This document shows, in pieces, positions 19,354-28,703 of a DNA stretch of 50,823 nucleotides. Each line of letters begins with the position of its first letter. The stretch's first letter is position 1. Under the pieces are notes generated by a model that saw only the letters and a list, made by a program, of their open reading frames with translations, did no database searches and was not told the DNA's origin. The position numbers and the translations under genes are program-made. The stretch comes from Phycisphaerales bacterium (GTDB lineage: Bacteria; Planctomycetota; Phycisphaerae; Phycisphaerales; UBA1924): contig JADYYE010000160.1 in assembly GCA_020853815.1 (NCBI GenBank), forward strand, positions 1 through 50,823, given 5' to 3'.

Positions 19354-20613
19354 TCAGGGCTTGAGACTTTCGCCGATGATCGCTCCCGCGGCTTGATCGG
19401 TCGCGCGGGCGGCGTCGAGGCCCGCGTTGCACGCCACGAGCACCGCGAAGTCCTTCTTTGGCGCGATCCACACGACGCAATACCACATCGTGTTCGAGCC
19501 CGAGTGCGTGAGCACGCGTCCATCGGCCCACGGGCGTGCCGCGACTCCCCAACCCATCGCGTAGCCCGAGGTGTCTGTGTTCTTCACGCTTTCGCCCTCG
19601 CCGTCGATCGCCTGGTGAAGTTTGGCCATCGACGCCTTGCTCACCATCGCGAAGGCGGAGTCGCCCGCGGGCTTGTCGTCGAGGAGCGCGTGGTCGCCCC
19701 GAGCGTGCAGCGCGATGAATCGCGCCCAGTCGGGCAGGCTCATGTGAACCGTGCCTGCCGGCCCGATCGCGGGAGGATTGTCCGCGGCGACGCCCGGCGG
19801 AACCGGCTTGTAATTCGGCGCGGTGCCGCGATGCCCGCGAGGCTGATCGATCACTTCGCCGCCTCCCGGAGCGCCGAACCCCGCGCTGGTGATCCCCAGC
19901 GCCGCGAACAACTCGTCGTTCATCAAGTCTTCCCACGCTTTGCCGGTCACCTTTTCGGCCATGGCTCCGGCGACCGCGAAGTTCTGATTCGAGTAGACGA
20001 ACTTGGTTCCCGGCTCGTACTCGGGCGCGATGGAGCACATGCCGTCGAGAAGCTGCAGACGCTGCTCGGTCGGGGTGCCGAGGCGGAGAAAGAGCTTCGA
20101 CCAGAGCGCGTCGGGTGCTTCGCGCGGCAAGCCACCACGGTTGGTGAGGAGTCGATCGAGGCGGACGGCGCGATACTTCTCGTGAATGCCTGGGCGACCC
20201 GCGAAGACCTCGCCCAACGTCATATCCCATCGCATCAGTCCACGATCCACGAGGCGGGCGATCATGGTCGCCGTCATGGCCTTGGTGCATGAGCCGAGGT
20301 GGAACTTGTCGTTGATCGTGGCTTCGTCCGGGGCGTTGACGGCGCGAACGCCAACGCAGCCTTGGGCGATGATCTGGCCGTCCTTGAGCGCGACCGCGGC
20401 GAGCGAGGGGACAGAGGCCTTGTCACGGATGGGCGCGAGCAGGTCGTGGAGGTCTTTCGGTGCGGGCTGGTCTTGCTTCGCTGTTGGTTGGGGCGTGACC
20501 TGCGTCGGTTGGGCCGCGGCCCGAAAGCTCGCGGCACCAAGCAAAACGCCAATCGCGACGAGCACGCTGCGAAAGCGATTACTGAATGCGAGACTATCGA
20601 TCGGAGGAATCAA
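19354..20613 (-). CDS. Secreted beta-lactamase-fold serine hydrolase
   Basis: The product has about 419 residues. I prefer the TTG at 20613 because AAAGGAAC lies 6 bases before it; a TTG at 20640 is the alternative. A signal peptide (FRSVLVAIGVLLGAASFRAAAQ) leads to a Gln/Pro linker and the class C beta-lactamase/D-Ala-D-Ala carboxypeptidase fold: the nucleophile motif SCTKAM, the Tyr motif YSNQN, and HSGSN as the third box. Family members include esterases, peptidases and beta-lactamases; which one this is cannot be told. pyrD ends 54 bases upstream on the same strand, so the two may share a transcript. The family is abundant in planctomycetes. Confidence 0.85.
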   Translation of the reverse strand: MIPPIDSLAFSNRFRSVLVAIGVLLGAASFRAAAQPTQVTPQPTAKQDQPAPKDLHDLLAPIRDKASVPSLAAVALKDGQIIAQGCVGVRAVNAPDEATINDKFHLGSCTKAMTATMIARLVDRGLMRWDMTLGEVFAGRPGIHEKYRAVRLDRLLTNRGGLPREAPDALWSKLFLRLGTPTEQRLQLLDGMCSIAPEYEPGTKFVYSNQNFAVAGAMAEKVTGKAWEDLMNDELFAALGITSAGFGAPGGGEVIDQPRGHRGTAPNYKPVPPGVAADNPPAIGPAGTVHMSLPDWARFIALHARGDHALLDDKPAGDSAFAMVSKASMAKLHQAIDGEGESVKNTDTSGYAMGWGVAARPWADGRVLTHSGSNTMWYCVVWIAPKKDFAVLVACNAGLDAARATDQAAGAIIGESLKP

Positions 20614-20667
20614 CGCGGTTCCTTTCGGCGACTCTCTCAATGGCCCGTGCGGCCGAACGAGATCGGG

Positions 20668-21648
20668 CTATTCGAGCTTCACGCCCCCCACCAACTCCGA
20701 GATGCTCGCCGCACCCTGAGCCCAAGCCCATTTTTCAAGGCCGGCGACCACCTTGAGCGGCGAGCGTGGATCAACGAAGAGCGATGTGCCCATCTCGACG
20801 GCGGATGCGCCGGCCAGCATGAACTCCGCGGCATCCTCCCACGAGAGCACGCCGCCGATGCCGACGATGGGCGTGGAAGTGTCCTTGGCGATCGCGCGAT
20901 AGCAGTCATACACGAGCTTGACAGCGATGGGATGAACCGCGGGCCCGGACAGGCCGCCGGTGATGTTGGCGAGGCGCGGGCGGCGCGAGTGGACATCGAT
21001 GGCCATGGCGGGCATGGTGTTGGCGAGGCAGATGGCGTCCGCGCCGGGGCGGGAGTTCGGCCCGGCGGGCTGGGCACCGGCCTCGATGGCGGCTCGCGCG
21101 ACATCTTTGATCGGGAGCGGGCCGTTGGCGATGGGGCTGAGCTTCACGAAGAGCCTCGCGCGGCAGAGCACGGGACGCAGTGCGCGGACGAGCTCTGAAA
21201 GAGAGCGAGGGTCGGCGCCGAACTCGGTCCCGCCGTGAACATTCGGGCACGAGACGTTGATCTCCACGGCCTGGATCGCATCGCAATCGTCCATCGCGGC
21301 GGCGACGGCGACGTAATCATCGATGGAGAAGCCCGCGATCGACCCGATCACGGTCGTCGGCACGCTCGCGACACGGGGCGCAATGTCGCGGGAGAATGCC
21401 TCGACGCCGACATTCGCCAGGCCGATCGCGTTCATCATACCGGAGCGGGTTTCGATGATGCGCCAGGTGGCGTTGCCGTCGCGAGGGAGACGGGTGATCG
21501 ACTTGGTGACGACGGCGCCGACGCGGGCGAGGTCGACCGCATCGTTCATCTCATCAAGATAGCCGCAGGTTCCGGCCGCGAGAATGACGGGATTGCGGAG
21601 CGCGACGCCCGCGAGGTTGACGCCCAGGATGTCGCCGGGTCGATTCAC
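20668..21648 (-). CDS. pyrD: Dihydroorotate dehydrogenase (class 1-type)
   Basis: The 326-residue FMN enzyme oxidises dihydroorotate to orotate in pyrimidine synthesis. The likely start is GTG at 21648 (VNRPGDILGVNLAGVAL), which gives the usual first strand; frames further upstream have no family character. Motifs include NPVILAAGTCGYLDEM, GNATWRIIETRSGMMNAIGLANVG, EINVSCPNVHGGTEFG with the catalytic Cys of class 1 enzymes, KLSPIANG, and PIVGIGGVLSWEDAAEFMLA plus the phosphate-binding MGTSLF. Class 1B enzymes use a PyrK partner; pyrK is not seen here, so the electron acceptor is open. No clear ribosome site precedes the GTG. Confidence 0.93.
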   Translation of the reverse strand: MNRPGDILGVNLAGVALRNPVILAAGTCGYLDEMNDAVDLARVGAVVTKSITRLPRDGNATWRIIETRSGMMNAIGLANVGVEAFSRDIAPRVASVPTTVIGSIAGFSIDDYVAVAAAMDDCDAIQAVEINVSCPNVHGGTEFGADPRSLSELVRALRPVLCRARLFVKLSPIANGPLPIKDVARAAIEAGAQPAGPNSRPGADAICLANTMPAMAIDVHSRRPRLANITGGLSGPAVHPIAVKLVYDCYRAIAKDTSTPIVGIGGVLSWEDAAEFMLAGASAVEMGTSLFVDPRSPLKVVAGLEKWAWAQGAASISELVGGVKLE

Positions 21649-21770
21649 GGAGGACAGGGTAGCGAAACACCGACGCGATCGCGCGGCGGAGGATCGGAGC
21701 GACCCTGATCGAAAAGCCGACAAGGGAAGGCGTTTGCCCGCGACGCGTGGGCGGGTTCCTATCATCGGGC

Positions 21771-22400
21771 ATGGACATCGCGCAGCGCATCGCACAGTTT
21801 GAGAACATGGTTCAGGCCGACCCCGAGAACGACATGGCCCATTTTTCGCTCGGGCGCGTGTACGCCGAGGCGGGGCGGGCGCGGGAAGCGGCGGAGTCGT
21901 TCCTCCGCTGCTGCCAGATCAACCCCGCGATGTCCAAGGCGTATCAGCTCGCGGGCGAGCAGCTTGTCGCGGCGGGCGACCACGCGATCGCGGGCGAGGT
22001 GCTCACCAAGGGCTTCACGACGGCGGCGTCACGCGGCGATCGCCTGCCCCAGAAAGCGATGGGCGAATTGCTCACCAAACTCGGCCTGCCCGTGCCGCAG
22101 GTCGGCGGGACGGCGAGCGCGGCGAGCGAGATCACGGGCGCGTTTGTGTGCAAGCGGACCGGGCGCCCGGGGAGCAAGCTGACGCGACAGCCTTTCCGCG
22201 GGCCGGTCGGCTCGTGGATCTTCGAGAACATCTCGGCGCAGACGTGGGACGAGTGGATTCGCCAGGGCACAAAGGTGATCAACGAGCTTCGCCTTGATCT
22301 CTCTCGCGATCAGGACGCCGCGACGTATGACCAGCACATGCGCGAGTACCTGGGGATTGACGAGGCGCTGCTCGCGGAGCTTGAGAAGGGCAAGGCGTGA
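21771..22400 (+). CDS. TPR domain fused to YggX-like Fe(II)-trafficking domain
   Basis: The product has 209 residues from the ATG at 21771. Residues 1-75 contain tetratricopeptide-like helices (DPENDMAHFSLGRVYAEAGR, AAESFLRCCQINPAMSKAYQ). After an Ala/Pro linker, residues about 123-198 match the YggX family: a Cys-containing first strand FVCKRTGR, then VGSWIFENISAQTWDEW and the helix RQGTKVINELRLDLSRDQD and YDQHMREYLGID, corresponding to the E-x-W-x2-W and MINE..LN signatures of YggX. YggX proteins protect iron-sulphur clusters against oxidation. They are normally stand-alone proteins of about 90 residues, so the TPR fusion is unusual. The next gene overlaps by GTGA. Confidence 0.85.
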   Translation: MDIAQRIAQFENMVQADPENDMAHFSLGRVYAEAGRAREAAESFLRCCQINPAMSKAYQLAGEQLVAAGDHAIAGEVLTKGFTTAASRGDRLPQKAMGELLTKLGLPVPQVGGTASAASEITGAFVCKRTGRPGSKLTRQPFRGPVGSWIFENISAQTWDEWIRQGTKVINELRLDLSRDQDAATYDQHMREYLGIDEALLAELEKGKA

Positions 22401-22738
22401 ACTACTACGAGATCTGGTGCGATCTGCGCGAATCGCGGCGTGATCTTGAGTTCGTCAAGGCCGTGCAGCACTATCTCGACCACCTGAAATCGCAGGGGAA
22501 GCTCGATCACTGGCGATTGACGCGGCGGAAGTTCGGATTCGGTCCCGAGGGGCTTGGCGAGTTTCACATCACGCTGGCGTTCAAGGACCTGGCGCAGCTG
22601 GATCACGCGTTCGACCTCGTCGCGACGCGCACGGGCGAGGTGGAGCGTCTGCACCACCCGGTGTATTCGATGGTGACGAATTTCAGGTCGGCGCTGTACC
22701 GGGATTTCCCGGACCCGGTGCGGGCGGCGGGCGGCTGA
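22397..22738 (+). CDS. Small conserved protein, probably DUF6614-type
   Basis: The product has 113 residues, starting at a GTG whose last bases overlap the TGA of the YggX-fusion gene (GTGA), which points to translational coupling. The sequence NYYEIWCDLRESRRDLEFV, LTRRKFGFGPEGLGEFHIT and the ending LHHPVYSMVTNFRSALYRDFPD look like a compact alpha/beta protein that I recall as an uncharacterised family (DUF6614); the number should be checked. No active site is proposed. Coupling suggests a shared role with the upstream protein. Confidence 0.75.
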   Translation: MNYYEIWCDLRESRRDLEFVKAVQHYLDHLKSQGKLDHWRLTRRKFGFGPEGLGEFHITLAFKDLAQLDHAFDLVATRTGEVERLHHPVYSMVTNFRSALYRDFPDPVRAAGG

Positions 22739-22892
22739 CGCGGCGTGCGGATGGAGGTTGCGAACCGCGATGATCCTGAAGCGACTTTCACCGCGGCGAA
22801 CGCGGAGAAGGCGGAGACGTTTCGGGGCTGGAAGCCCTTCATGCCGCGGCGGGAGTGGAATGAAGGACTTGGGCGATCGTGCATCGTGCTGA

Positions 22893-23414
22893 ATGAAGAC
22901 GCCAATTACTCCAACTGATTGCTTCATCGCGCTGGGGTCGAATCTCGGCGACCGCCACGCGCACATCCGTGCGGCGGTTGAATCGCTCACGCAACTCCCG
23001 GGCACGGAGTTGATCCGGGTTTCGACGATCATCGAGACCGAGCCCGTCGGGCCGGGGGAGCAGGATCGCTATCTCAACGGCGTGGCGCGCATGCGCACGA
23101 CGCTCTCGCCGCAAGAGTTGCTGCGGCATCTGCTCCGCATCGAGCTCGAACGCGGGCGCGATCGGGCCAACTCGCCACGATGGGGAAGCCGGACGCTCGA
23201 TCTCGATCTTCTTCTGTTGGACGATCGGGTCATCGATGAGCACGGCCTGACAGTCCCCCACCCCCGGCTGCGGGAGCGGCTGTTCGTGCTCGAGCCGCTC
23301 GCTGAGATTGCGCCGGATTGGCGGCTGCCACCGGATGGTCGAACGCCGAGGGATCTGCTCGATTTGCTCCGGCGTGGAACCACTGGTGCATCCGTGCGTC
23401 CCACGAACGGGTAG
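22893..23414 (+). CDS. folK: 2-amino-4-hydroxy-6-hydroxymethyldihydropteridine pyrophosphokinase
   Basis: The 173-residue HPPK transfers pyrophosphate from ATP to the pterin in folate synthesis. Motifs: ALGSNLGDRHAHI near the N-terminus, YLNGVARMRT, ERGRDRANSPRWGSRTLDLD with the catalytic Arg and metal-binding DLD, and PHPRLRERLFVLEPLAEIAP. The length is normal. The start is ATG 22893; 154 bases upstream hold no convincing gene. It is not adjacent to folP or folB. Confidence 0.95.
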   Translation: MKTPITPTDCFIALGSNLGDRHAHIRAAVESLTQLPGTELIRVSTIIETEPVGPGEQDRYLNGVARMRTTLSPQELLRHLLRIELERGRDRANSPRWGSRTLDLDLLLLDDRVIDEHGLTVPHPRLRERLFVLEPLAEIAPDWRLPPDGRTPRDLLDLLRRGTTGASVRPTNG

Positions 23415-23433
23415 AGCTCTGCCGCGGCACGCC

Positions 23434-24861
23434 ATGAGACCAACCCTCGTCACATTCCGAGCCCTCTTCGATGCTGGCGCGGTCCTTCGCGCCACGGTCA
23501 TGGTGCTTGGCGCGCTTGCGCTGGCCTTCGTGATGTTCGCCAAGGCGCCAACAGCATTGGCCGTACCACAGAACGGCGGCAACCACTCCAAGCCGCTTGA
23601 CGCTACCGAGGTGCTGGCGCGTATTTCGGGGGCGTACCGAGACGGCGCGGTCGCGGACCGAGTTTCGCTGGTCGCCACGCCGTATCCCGTGATCGAAGGG
23701 CCGCTTCCGGCGCGAGCAATCCGCCGCGCGGTGGCGATCGTGCGAACCGCGCGATCCACAACGCAGTTCCCGATGGCCAAGCTTGAGCTCGGCGAGCTTC
23801 GCATCTGCGCTCAGCCCGGCTCCACCACGGCGATTCGCCAGGGCGATCGCGAACACGCCGCGAGGTTTGCGATCGATGGCGATCCGACACCATCCAAACT
23901 TGCCCAGCATCTTCCGATGCTGGCATTCCCGCAGCTGTGGCTGGCGCTGGGGCACGAAACCAGCGAGCCATTGACATCGCTGACGGGTGTGGTCACCTGG
24001 GAGAGCGCCGAATCGGTCGCGGCGGGCTCGCGGCGATTGCTGGTGGTGCGGGGGAAGAGCGCGACGCACGACGTGGTGCTGTCCGCGCTGGCGGGCACGG
24101 GGCGGCTCGATTCGTTCGAGATCACGCCGTTCGGCGTGGCCGGCGCGAAGATCGTCGGGCGCTGCGCCGCGATCGCGCCGGGCGACCCCGCGTCATGGGG
24201 GATCGAGGTCGGCTCGCGCGCGATCGTGAAGACACTAGGCGAGCTGCGCGCGACGCCGGGCGTGATCGAGCCCGGCGCGACGATCCTCGACCCACCCCTG
24301 CAGACGATGGACCTTCGCGCGTGGTCGCTTCTTGGAGAACTGAAATCGCGTTCAGGTCAGCGGCCCGCGGCGGCGGCGATGATTCTTTTCACGAGGGACG
24401 CTTCTGCGCCCATGATCGACGCCGCGCTGGCGGGCGTGCTGCGGGCGGAGGTCGCCCTCGACCTTGAGTCGGCCGCCCCCACGCCGCTCGAAGCGGGCGC
24501 GGGGCTGACCACACCGCCTTCGCTGCTTTCGCTGGGCGTTGCTTGCCTGGCGCGAGACGGGTTTGACGCGGCGGCGCTCACGAAGATTGGCGAGGCGTGG
24601 CGCGAGGGAACGCGGAGTGTGCTGGCGCGTGTGCTGCCGCAGGCGACGCCGGAGCCGGTGCTGCTCACATGGACGGGGGCGAGCGACGAGCTGCTGGGGC
24701 GTCTTGCGCCCGGAGCGGCGTGCGCCGTCGTCCTCGTCGGCGAGGATCTGCGGCTGCTCGGCGTCATCGAGCTTTACGGCAAGCCCGGTGAAGAGGCGAT
24801 GATCGCGGACCAGATCAGCGCGATCGCGGGCGAACTTCGCTGGCCGAACTCAGCGGAGTGA
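23434..24861 (+). CDS. Secreted protein of unknown function
   Basis: The product has 475 residues from ATG 23434. Residues 9-45 form a hydrophobic signal or membrane segment (VLRATVMVLGALALAFVMFA) ending near ALAVPQNG, so export is likely. The rest is an Ala/Gly-rich soluble protein with no motif I recognise. Short stretches (MAKLELGELRI, LTWTGASDELLGRL) suggest mixed alpha/beta domains. It follows folK by 19 bases on the same strand. Codon use is uniform with its neighbours and supports a real gene. No function is given. Confidence 0.7.
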   Translation: MRPTLVTFRALFDAGAVLRATVMVLGALALAFVMFAKAPTALAVPQNGGNHSKPLDATEVLARISGAYRDGAVADRVSLVATPYPVIEGPLPARAIRRAVAIVRTARSTTQFPMAKLELGELRICAQPGSTTAIRQGDREHAARFAIDGDPTPSKLAQHLPMLAFPQLWLALGHETSEPLTSLTGVVTWESAESVAAGSRRLLVVRGKSATHDVVLSALAGTGRLDSFEITPFGVAGAKIVGRCAAIAPGDPASWGIEVGSRAIVKTLGELRATPGVIEPGATILDPPLQTMDLRAWSLLGELKSRSGQRPAAAAMILFTRDASAPMIDAALAGVLRAEVALDLESAAPTPLEAGAGLTTPPSLLSLGVACLARDGFDAAALTKIGEAWREGTRSVLARVLPQATPEPVLLTWTGASDELLGRLAPGAACAVVLVGEDLRLLGVIELYGKPGEEAMIADQISAIAGELRWPNSAE

Positions 24862-24950
24862 CGACGAGGCGAGGTGGTTGAGCGCGACGCGGAGCGGCGG
24901 GCAGGGCATCAACGAGGCGTTCGATCGCGGATCGCGGCGTTCGCACTTCC

Positions 24951-24980
24951 AAAGAAAAAAGCGATGACCGGAGCCATCGC
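24951..24980 (-). terminator. Rho-independent terminator for the recombinase gene
   Basis: Read on the minus strand: GCGATG, an 8-base loop, CATCGC, then a run of six T and more T. It lies about 97 bases beyond the recombinase stop. Confidence 0.75.
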
Positions 24981-25077
24981 CTTTCAGGTCAAGTTTCAGA
25001 GTTCAGACTGCTGATCTCGAATCTCAGATCCCGAGTCTCAGGTCGGAGTTCGCGACCACAATCGCGCACCCGGAGTC

Positions 25078-26106
25078 TCAGCTCGCCTGCGCCCTGGGGT
25101 GGGCCTTGTTGTACGCGTCCTGCATGCGCTGCGTCGTAAGGTGTGTGTAGACCTGGGTGGTCGAGAGCGACTGGTGCCCCAGCAATTCCTGCACGCTCCG
25201 CAGGTCCGCGCCGTTGTCGAGCAGGTGGGTCGCGAAGCTGTGGCGCAGCGTGTGGGGCGAGATGGTCGGATCAAGGCCGACCTGCTGCAGGTACTTGTCG
25301 AGCTTGCGGCGGACCGAGCGCGAACTGAGGCGCCCGCCGTGCTTGTTGAGGAAGAGCGGGCGGGCCTTGCCGTTGTCGGCCCAGAGGGGCGCGAAGCGAG
25401 GATCGGCGCGGAGCATGTCGGCGTAGCTGCGGATCGCGGCCAGCGCGTGCGCGCCGAGCGGGACGATGCGTTCCTTCTTGCCCTTGCCACGGACGCGGAG
25501 GGCCTCGCCGGCGTCGTCGAGGTCCTCGAGGTTGAGGCCGATCAGCTCGCTCACGCGGATGCCCGTGGAATAGAGCGTTTCGAGCATGGCGCGGTCGCGC
25601 CGGCCCAGCACGTCGGCGTCGCCGGGTGCGGCGAGCAGCTTCTCGATCTGCTCAATCGTGATGGCCTTCGGCAGTCGCTTGCCCTGGCGCGGCGTGCGGA
25701 TCATGGTCATCGGATTGCTGTCCGAGAGTCCGCGACGATCCGCCCACTTGTAGAAGCTGCGGAGGGTCGCGATCTTGCGCGCCATGGTGGCGGCGGAGTA
25801 CTGCTGCTCGCCAAGGAAGGCGAGGAACGCGCGGATGGAATCCGCGGAGGCGTGAGAGATCGCCTGGGTCACGGTGGCGTAGGGGAGCGACGCGACCACG
25901 GCGGGCCGACCCTGCGAGGCGCGCTCCTGACGCTCGTTGAACGCCGAACGCTCCTTGGGCTCCACGAGTTCGAGATTGTGCTCCTGGGCGAGGAACTCGA
26001 TGTACTGACGCAGGTCGGCGCCGTAGCAGCGCGCGGTGTACGGGCTGAAATGGCGCTCGTCGGAGAGGAAGCTCGCGAAGGCGTCGGTGATCGGAAGCGT
26101 CGACAT
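25078..26106 (-). CDS. Tyrosine recombinase, XerC/XerD type
   Basis: The product has 342 residues; the ATG at 26106 follows GGGAG with 8-base spacing, favoured over the in-frame ATG at 26124. The N-terminal SAM-like domain (FASFLSDERHFSPYTARCYG) is followed by the catalytic domain: TGIRVSELIGL (Arg I), HTLRHSFATHLL (His-x-x-Arg), LGHQSLSTTQVYTH (His and the Tyr nucleophile). The overall similarity is to the housekeeping XerC/D pair that resolves chromosome dimers, not to phage integrases. About 35 residues longer than E. coli XerC/D, mostly from an inserted segment (about 55-90) in the N-terminal domain. Which of the two Xer proteins it is cannot be decided from one sequence. The gene is followed by a terminator. 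Confidence 0.93.
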   Translation of the reverse strand: MSTLPITDAFASFLSDERHFSPYTARCYGADLRQYIEFLAQEHNLELVEPKERSAFNERQERASQGRPAVVASLPYATVTQAISHASADSIRAFLAFLGEQQYSAATMARKIATLRSFYKWADRRGLSDSNPMTMIRTPRQGKRLPKAITIEQIEKLLAAPGDADVLGRRDRAMLETLYSTGIRVSELIGLNLEDLDDAGEALRVRGKGKKERIVPLGAHALAAIRSYADMLRADPRFAPLWADNGKARPLFLNKHGGRLSSRSVRRKLDKYLQQVGLDPTISPHTLRHSFATHLLDNGADLRSVQELLGHQSLSTTQVYTHLTTQRMQDAYNKAHPRAQAS

Positions 26107-26198
26107 GGGCGTATCTCCCGGCATGATGATCGGTCCTGTGCAATCCGTTGCTCGGGCTCCGCCCACCTGACTCCAAACCTCGCGGCGTCCCTGCCGCC

Positions 26199-27005
26199 CT
26201 AATCCTGGGCCTCTCCACTCCGCGCCCCGTGCCCCGCCAGGCGGATCCACTCGCTCTGGATCATGCGCCCGACGACGTACGACGCCGCGAACTCGCTGAA
26301 CAGGTCCATGCTCGCCAGGTAGCGGCGCCAACCCAAGGCCGAGAGGGCTTCGGTGCGCCCCTCGGCGTAGTTCTTCACGTCCATCTGAACCTGGTGGTTC
26401 TTGCCGTCGAGGTTCTCGGAGACAAGGGCCAGCGGGCGGTCGCCGTTCTCCGACGGCACCGCGTGGTCGACGGGGCTGGAAGAGAGCGTGCGGGCGTCGA
26501 GGGCCTTGGTCCCGGCCTGCCCGAGCGTGCCGGGCTTGGCATGGAGCGCCAGGTTCAATCCCAGCGTCGGCGTGTACGGGTCGTAGGCGGTGATCGCGCC
26601 GATGAGGAGCGCGTCCACACCGAGTTCGGCGCGGAGTGCCTGTAGGTCCTGCGGCGTGCGGACCTCGTTCATCTTGAGGGCGCGCATCGCGTCGATCGTG
26701 CGATTGAGGGGCATGCAGCGGACGCCGCGGATTTCCTCCGCCGCGGCCACGACCTTGTCGCTGATCGCGTAGCGATCGATCACGGTGGCGCCGGACTCGT
26801 TGCGGAGGGGCACGACACCCCAGAGCACTTCGCCGCGCGTGGCGTCGTAGGGAGCGATCGTGACCTCCGGCGGACGGAGTTCCGGCCCGTTCGAGCATCC
26901 GGGCAGAAGGAGCAGCGCTCCAAGCACCGTCGCCCAGACGACCAGCGCCGTCGCCAGCGCCCATCGTTCCCCACGCTTGGTGAGCATGGTCTGTCCACTT
27001 GTCAT
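26199..27005 (-). CDS. Lipoprotein of unknown function
   Basis: The product has 268 residues from ATG 27005 (MTSGQTMLTK...), or from 26987 seven codons later. A strong signal with the lipobox LLPGC (about residue 36) marks a lipoprotein. The mature part begins with PEVTIAPYDATRGEVLWGVVPLRNESG and contains ELGVDALLIGAITAYDPYTP, a pattern of strand plus VDALLIG/AxxxYDPY that recurs in lipoproteins of the CsgG/LpoB-like and GNA1162-type folds. That resemblance is suggestive only. It lies between the TolB-like gene upstream and the recombinase downstream on the minus strand. Confidence 0.75.
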   Translation of the reverse strand: MTSGQTMLTKRGERWALATALVVWATVLGALLLLPGCSNGPELRPPEVTIAPYDATRGEVLWGVVPLRNESGATVIDRYAISDKVVAAAEEIRGVRCMPLNRTIDAMRALKMNEVRTPQDLQALRAELGVDALLIGAITAYDPYTPTLGLNLALHAKPGTLGQAGTKALDARTLSSSPVDHAVPSENGDRPLALVSENLDGKNHQVQMDVKNYAEGRTEALSALGWRRYLASMDLFSEFAASYVVGRMIQSEWIRLAGHGARSGEAQD

Positions 27006-27175
27006 GGCGTCCTGCCCTTCTGAGCGCGCACTCCATCGCGCCGATGTGCCGTCCTTGGCCTGTCGCCGGGCAGTCCGCCTTCCTTGACGGTGATGCCCGG
27101 CCGCTGCTTCTGCCCTTGCGGGCAATCGGTCGGGGCGAGCTTTCGCCCGACCCGCCGCTGTTCCATTCACCGGCG

Positions 27176-28459
27176 TCAGTTGCCGGACTCTTCCTCTCCC
27201 GTGGACTCTTCAGACGGGGCCGAGGTGACGGTCGTTTCCATATCCGAGGCCTGCCCGCCCTGAGCGAGCACCGCGGGCTTCATGTCGATCGACCAGATGT
27301 TCTCCGTGCCGTCGAAGTTCGCGACAAAGACAACACGCCCGCTCCGCCCCCAGAAGGGGAGGATCGAGGAGCCGCCCGAGCCGGTCAGATCGACCTCGCC
27401 CGTGCCGTCCACGTTGACCAGCTTGAGGGTCGCGACGTTGGGGCGAGAGAGGTTGAGGGCGGACTTGACGTCATGGTCGCCCAAGCTGGCGTCGAGAGGA
27501 ATCTGGGAGTAGACGACCTTTTGAGCGTCGGGGCTCCAAGTCGGGTTGATGCAGGCGGTGGTCGGGCTGGCGGCGATCTCGGTCAGGTTGGAGGTCTGTC
27601 CGTCCTTGTAGTCGAGCGTCCAGACGCCGAAGGAGCGCTGGCCGCGCTGGCGTGCGAGCTGGAAGAGGATTTTGTCCGTTCCGCCGGCGCCGGTGGCGGC
27701 GACGGGGCTCCACGAGGGAAACAGGCCGTAGCCGATGAAGTGAGACACGGCGTTGTTGCCGGGCTCGGTGACCCACATTTCCCAGCGGCCGCTGGCGGCG
27801 CCGAGTCGAGAGAACACAAGCTTGGCACCGTCGGGCGACCACGATGGATGGAGTTCGTCGCCGGAATCGGTCGTGACCTGCACGGCCGGCCCGCCCGAGA
27901 CGGGCATGACAAAGATGTCCCAATTGCCGGAGCGGTTGCTGGCAAAGGCCAGGCGCGTGCCGTCGGGGCTGACCGAGGGCATGGCGTCGTCGCCCGAAGC
28001 GCTTGTGAGCTGCGTGACAACGCGGCCATCGACGGGCTTGGAGTAGAGGTCAGAGGTCGGGCGATGCTGCGTGCCCGCGAAGACCAGCGTCTTGCCGTCG
28101 GGCGTGAGCGTCGGATCGAACGCGGAACCTTCGCCAACGAAGGTGACCTGCGCGACGTTAAAGGGCGAAACGCGGGTGGAGTCCTGATCGCCGCCGGTGA
28201 CGGGGATCACACCAAGACCCACGGCCCGGGCGTCGATCACCGCGGGGCTGGGGATCGAGTTCATCGGATTGAGCACCGCCAGCGGTCCAGGTGCAGGAGG
28301 CTGGTTCGGATTCGAAGATGCGGTGGCGTCCGATGAGGTCGGCTCGGGCGCCGGATCACGACTGGCCTGCGATGACATCGAGCACGACGCCAGGAGCAGC
28401 GCGGCGCCACTCAGGCCGGTCATCCCGATTCGATTCACAAGGGTTCGGCGAGCATCCAT
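27176..28459 (-). CDS. TolB-like beta-propeller lipoprotein
   Basis: The product has 427 residues; ATG 28459 lies 9 bases after GGAG. The signal ends in the lipobox LLASC (about residue 26). After a Pro/Ser linker, several PD40/TolB-type propeller blades are seen: TPDGKTLVFAGTQHR, SVSPDGTRLAFASNRSGNWD, SWSPDGAKLVFSRLG, TWSPDAQKVVYSQI. The protein ends with an acidic Ser/Glu tail. TolB itself is a periplasmic soluble protein of the Tol-Pal envelope system; here the lipid anchor and lack of tol genes nearby make a general periplasmic propeller more likely. It ends 170 bases before the lipoprotein gene starts. Confidence 0.85.
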   Translation of the reverse strand: MDARRTLVNRIGMTGLSGAALLLASCSMSSQASRDPAPEPTSSDATASSNPNQPPAPGPLAVLNPMNSIPSPAVIDARAVGLGVIPVTGGDQDSTRVSPFNVAQVTFVGEGSAFDPTLTPDGKTLVFAGTQHRPTSDLYSKPVDGRVVTQLTSASGDDAMPSVSPDGTRLAFASNRSGNWDIFVMPVSGGPAVQVTTDSGDELHPSWSPDGAKLVFSRLGAASGRWEMWVTEPGNNAVSHFIGYGLFPSWSPVAATGAGGTDKILFQLARQRGQRSFGVWTLDYKDGQTSNLTEIAASPTTACINPTWSPDAQKVVYSQIPLDASLGDHDVKSALNLSRPNVATLKLVNVDGTGEVDLTGSGGSSILPFWGRSGRVVFVANFDGTENIWSIDMKPAVLAQGGQASDMETTVTSAPSEESTGEEESGN

Positions 28460-28703
28460 CGGGCGGGTCTCCGAGCTGATCCCCCTGGGGACCAGACGCG
28501 CGGCCGGGGTCGCCGGTAGCGTCTTATCGGACCGCCCGAGGCGTCGGCTTGAACCGGCCCGCGGCCCGACTTGTCCTCCATCGGAGGTTTCCGGGCCTGG
28601 GTTGAGTCCGCATAAGAAATCGCTCGATAATCCCCGCGCGCGCCACCGGGCCGGGGACCCCACCACTTCCCCCGGACCCGGCCGCCCGATCTCAGCATTT
28701 CTC

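Noticed and set aside
22739..22892. Short frame upstream of folK
   Set aside because: It overlaps the folK start, has no ribosome site and no recognisable protein character.
25078..27036. Single 652-codon minus-strand frame
   Set aside because: It merges the recombinase with the antisense phase of the upstream lipoprotein gene; the true recombinase starts at 26106.
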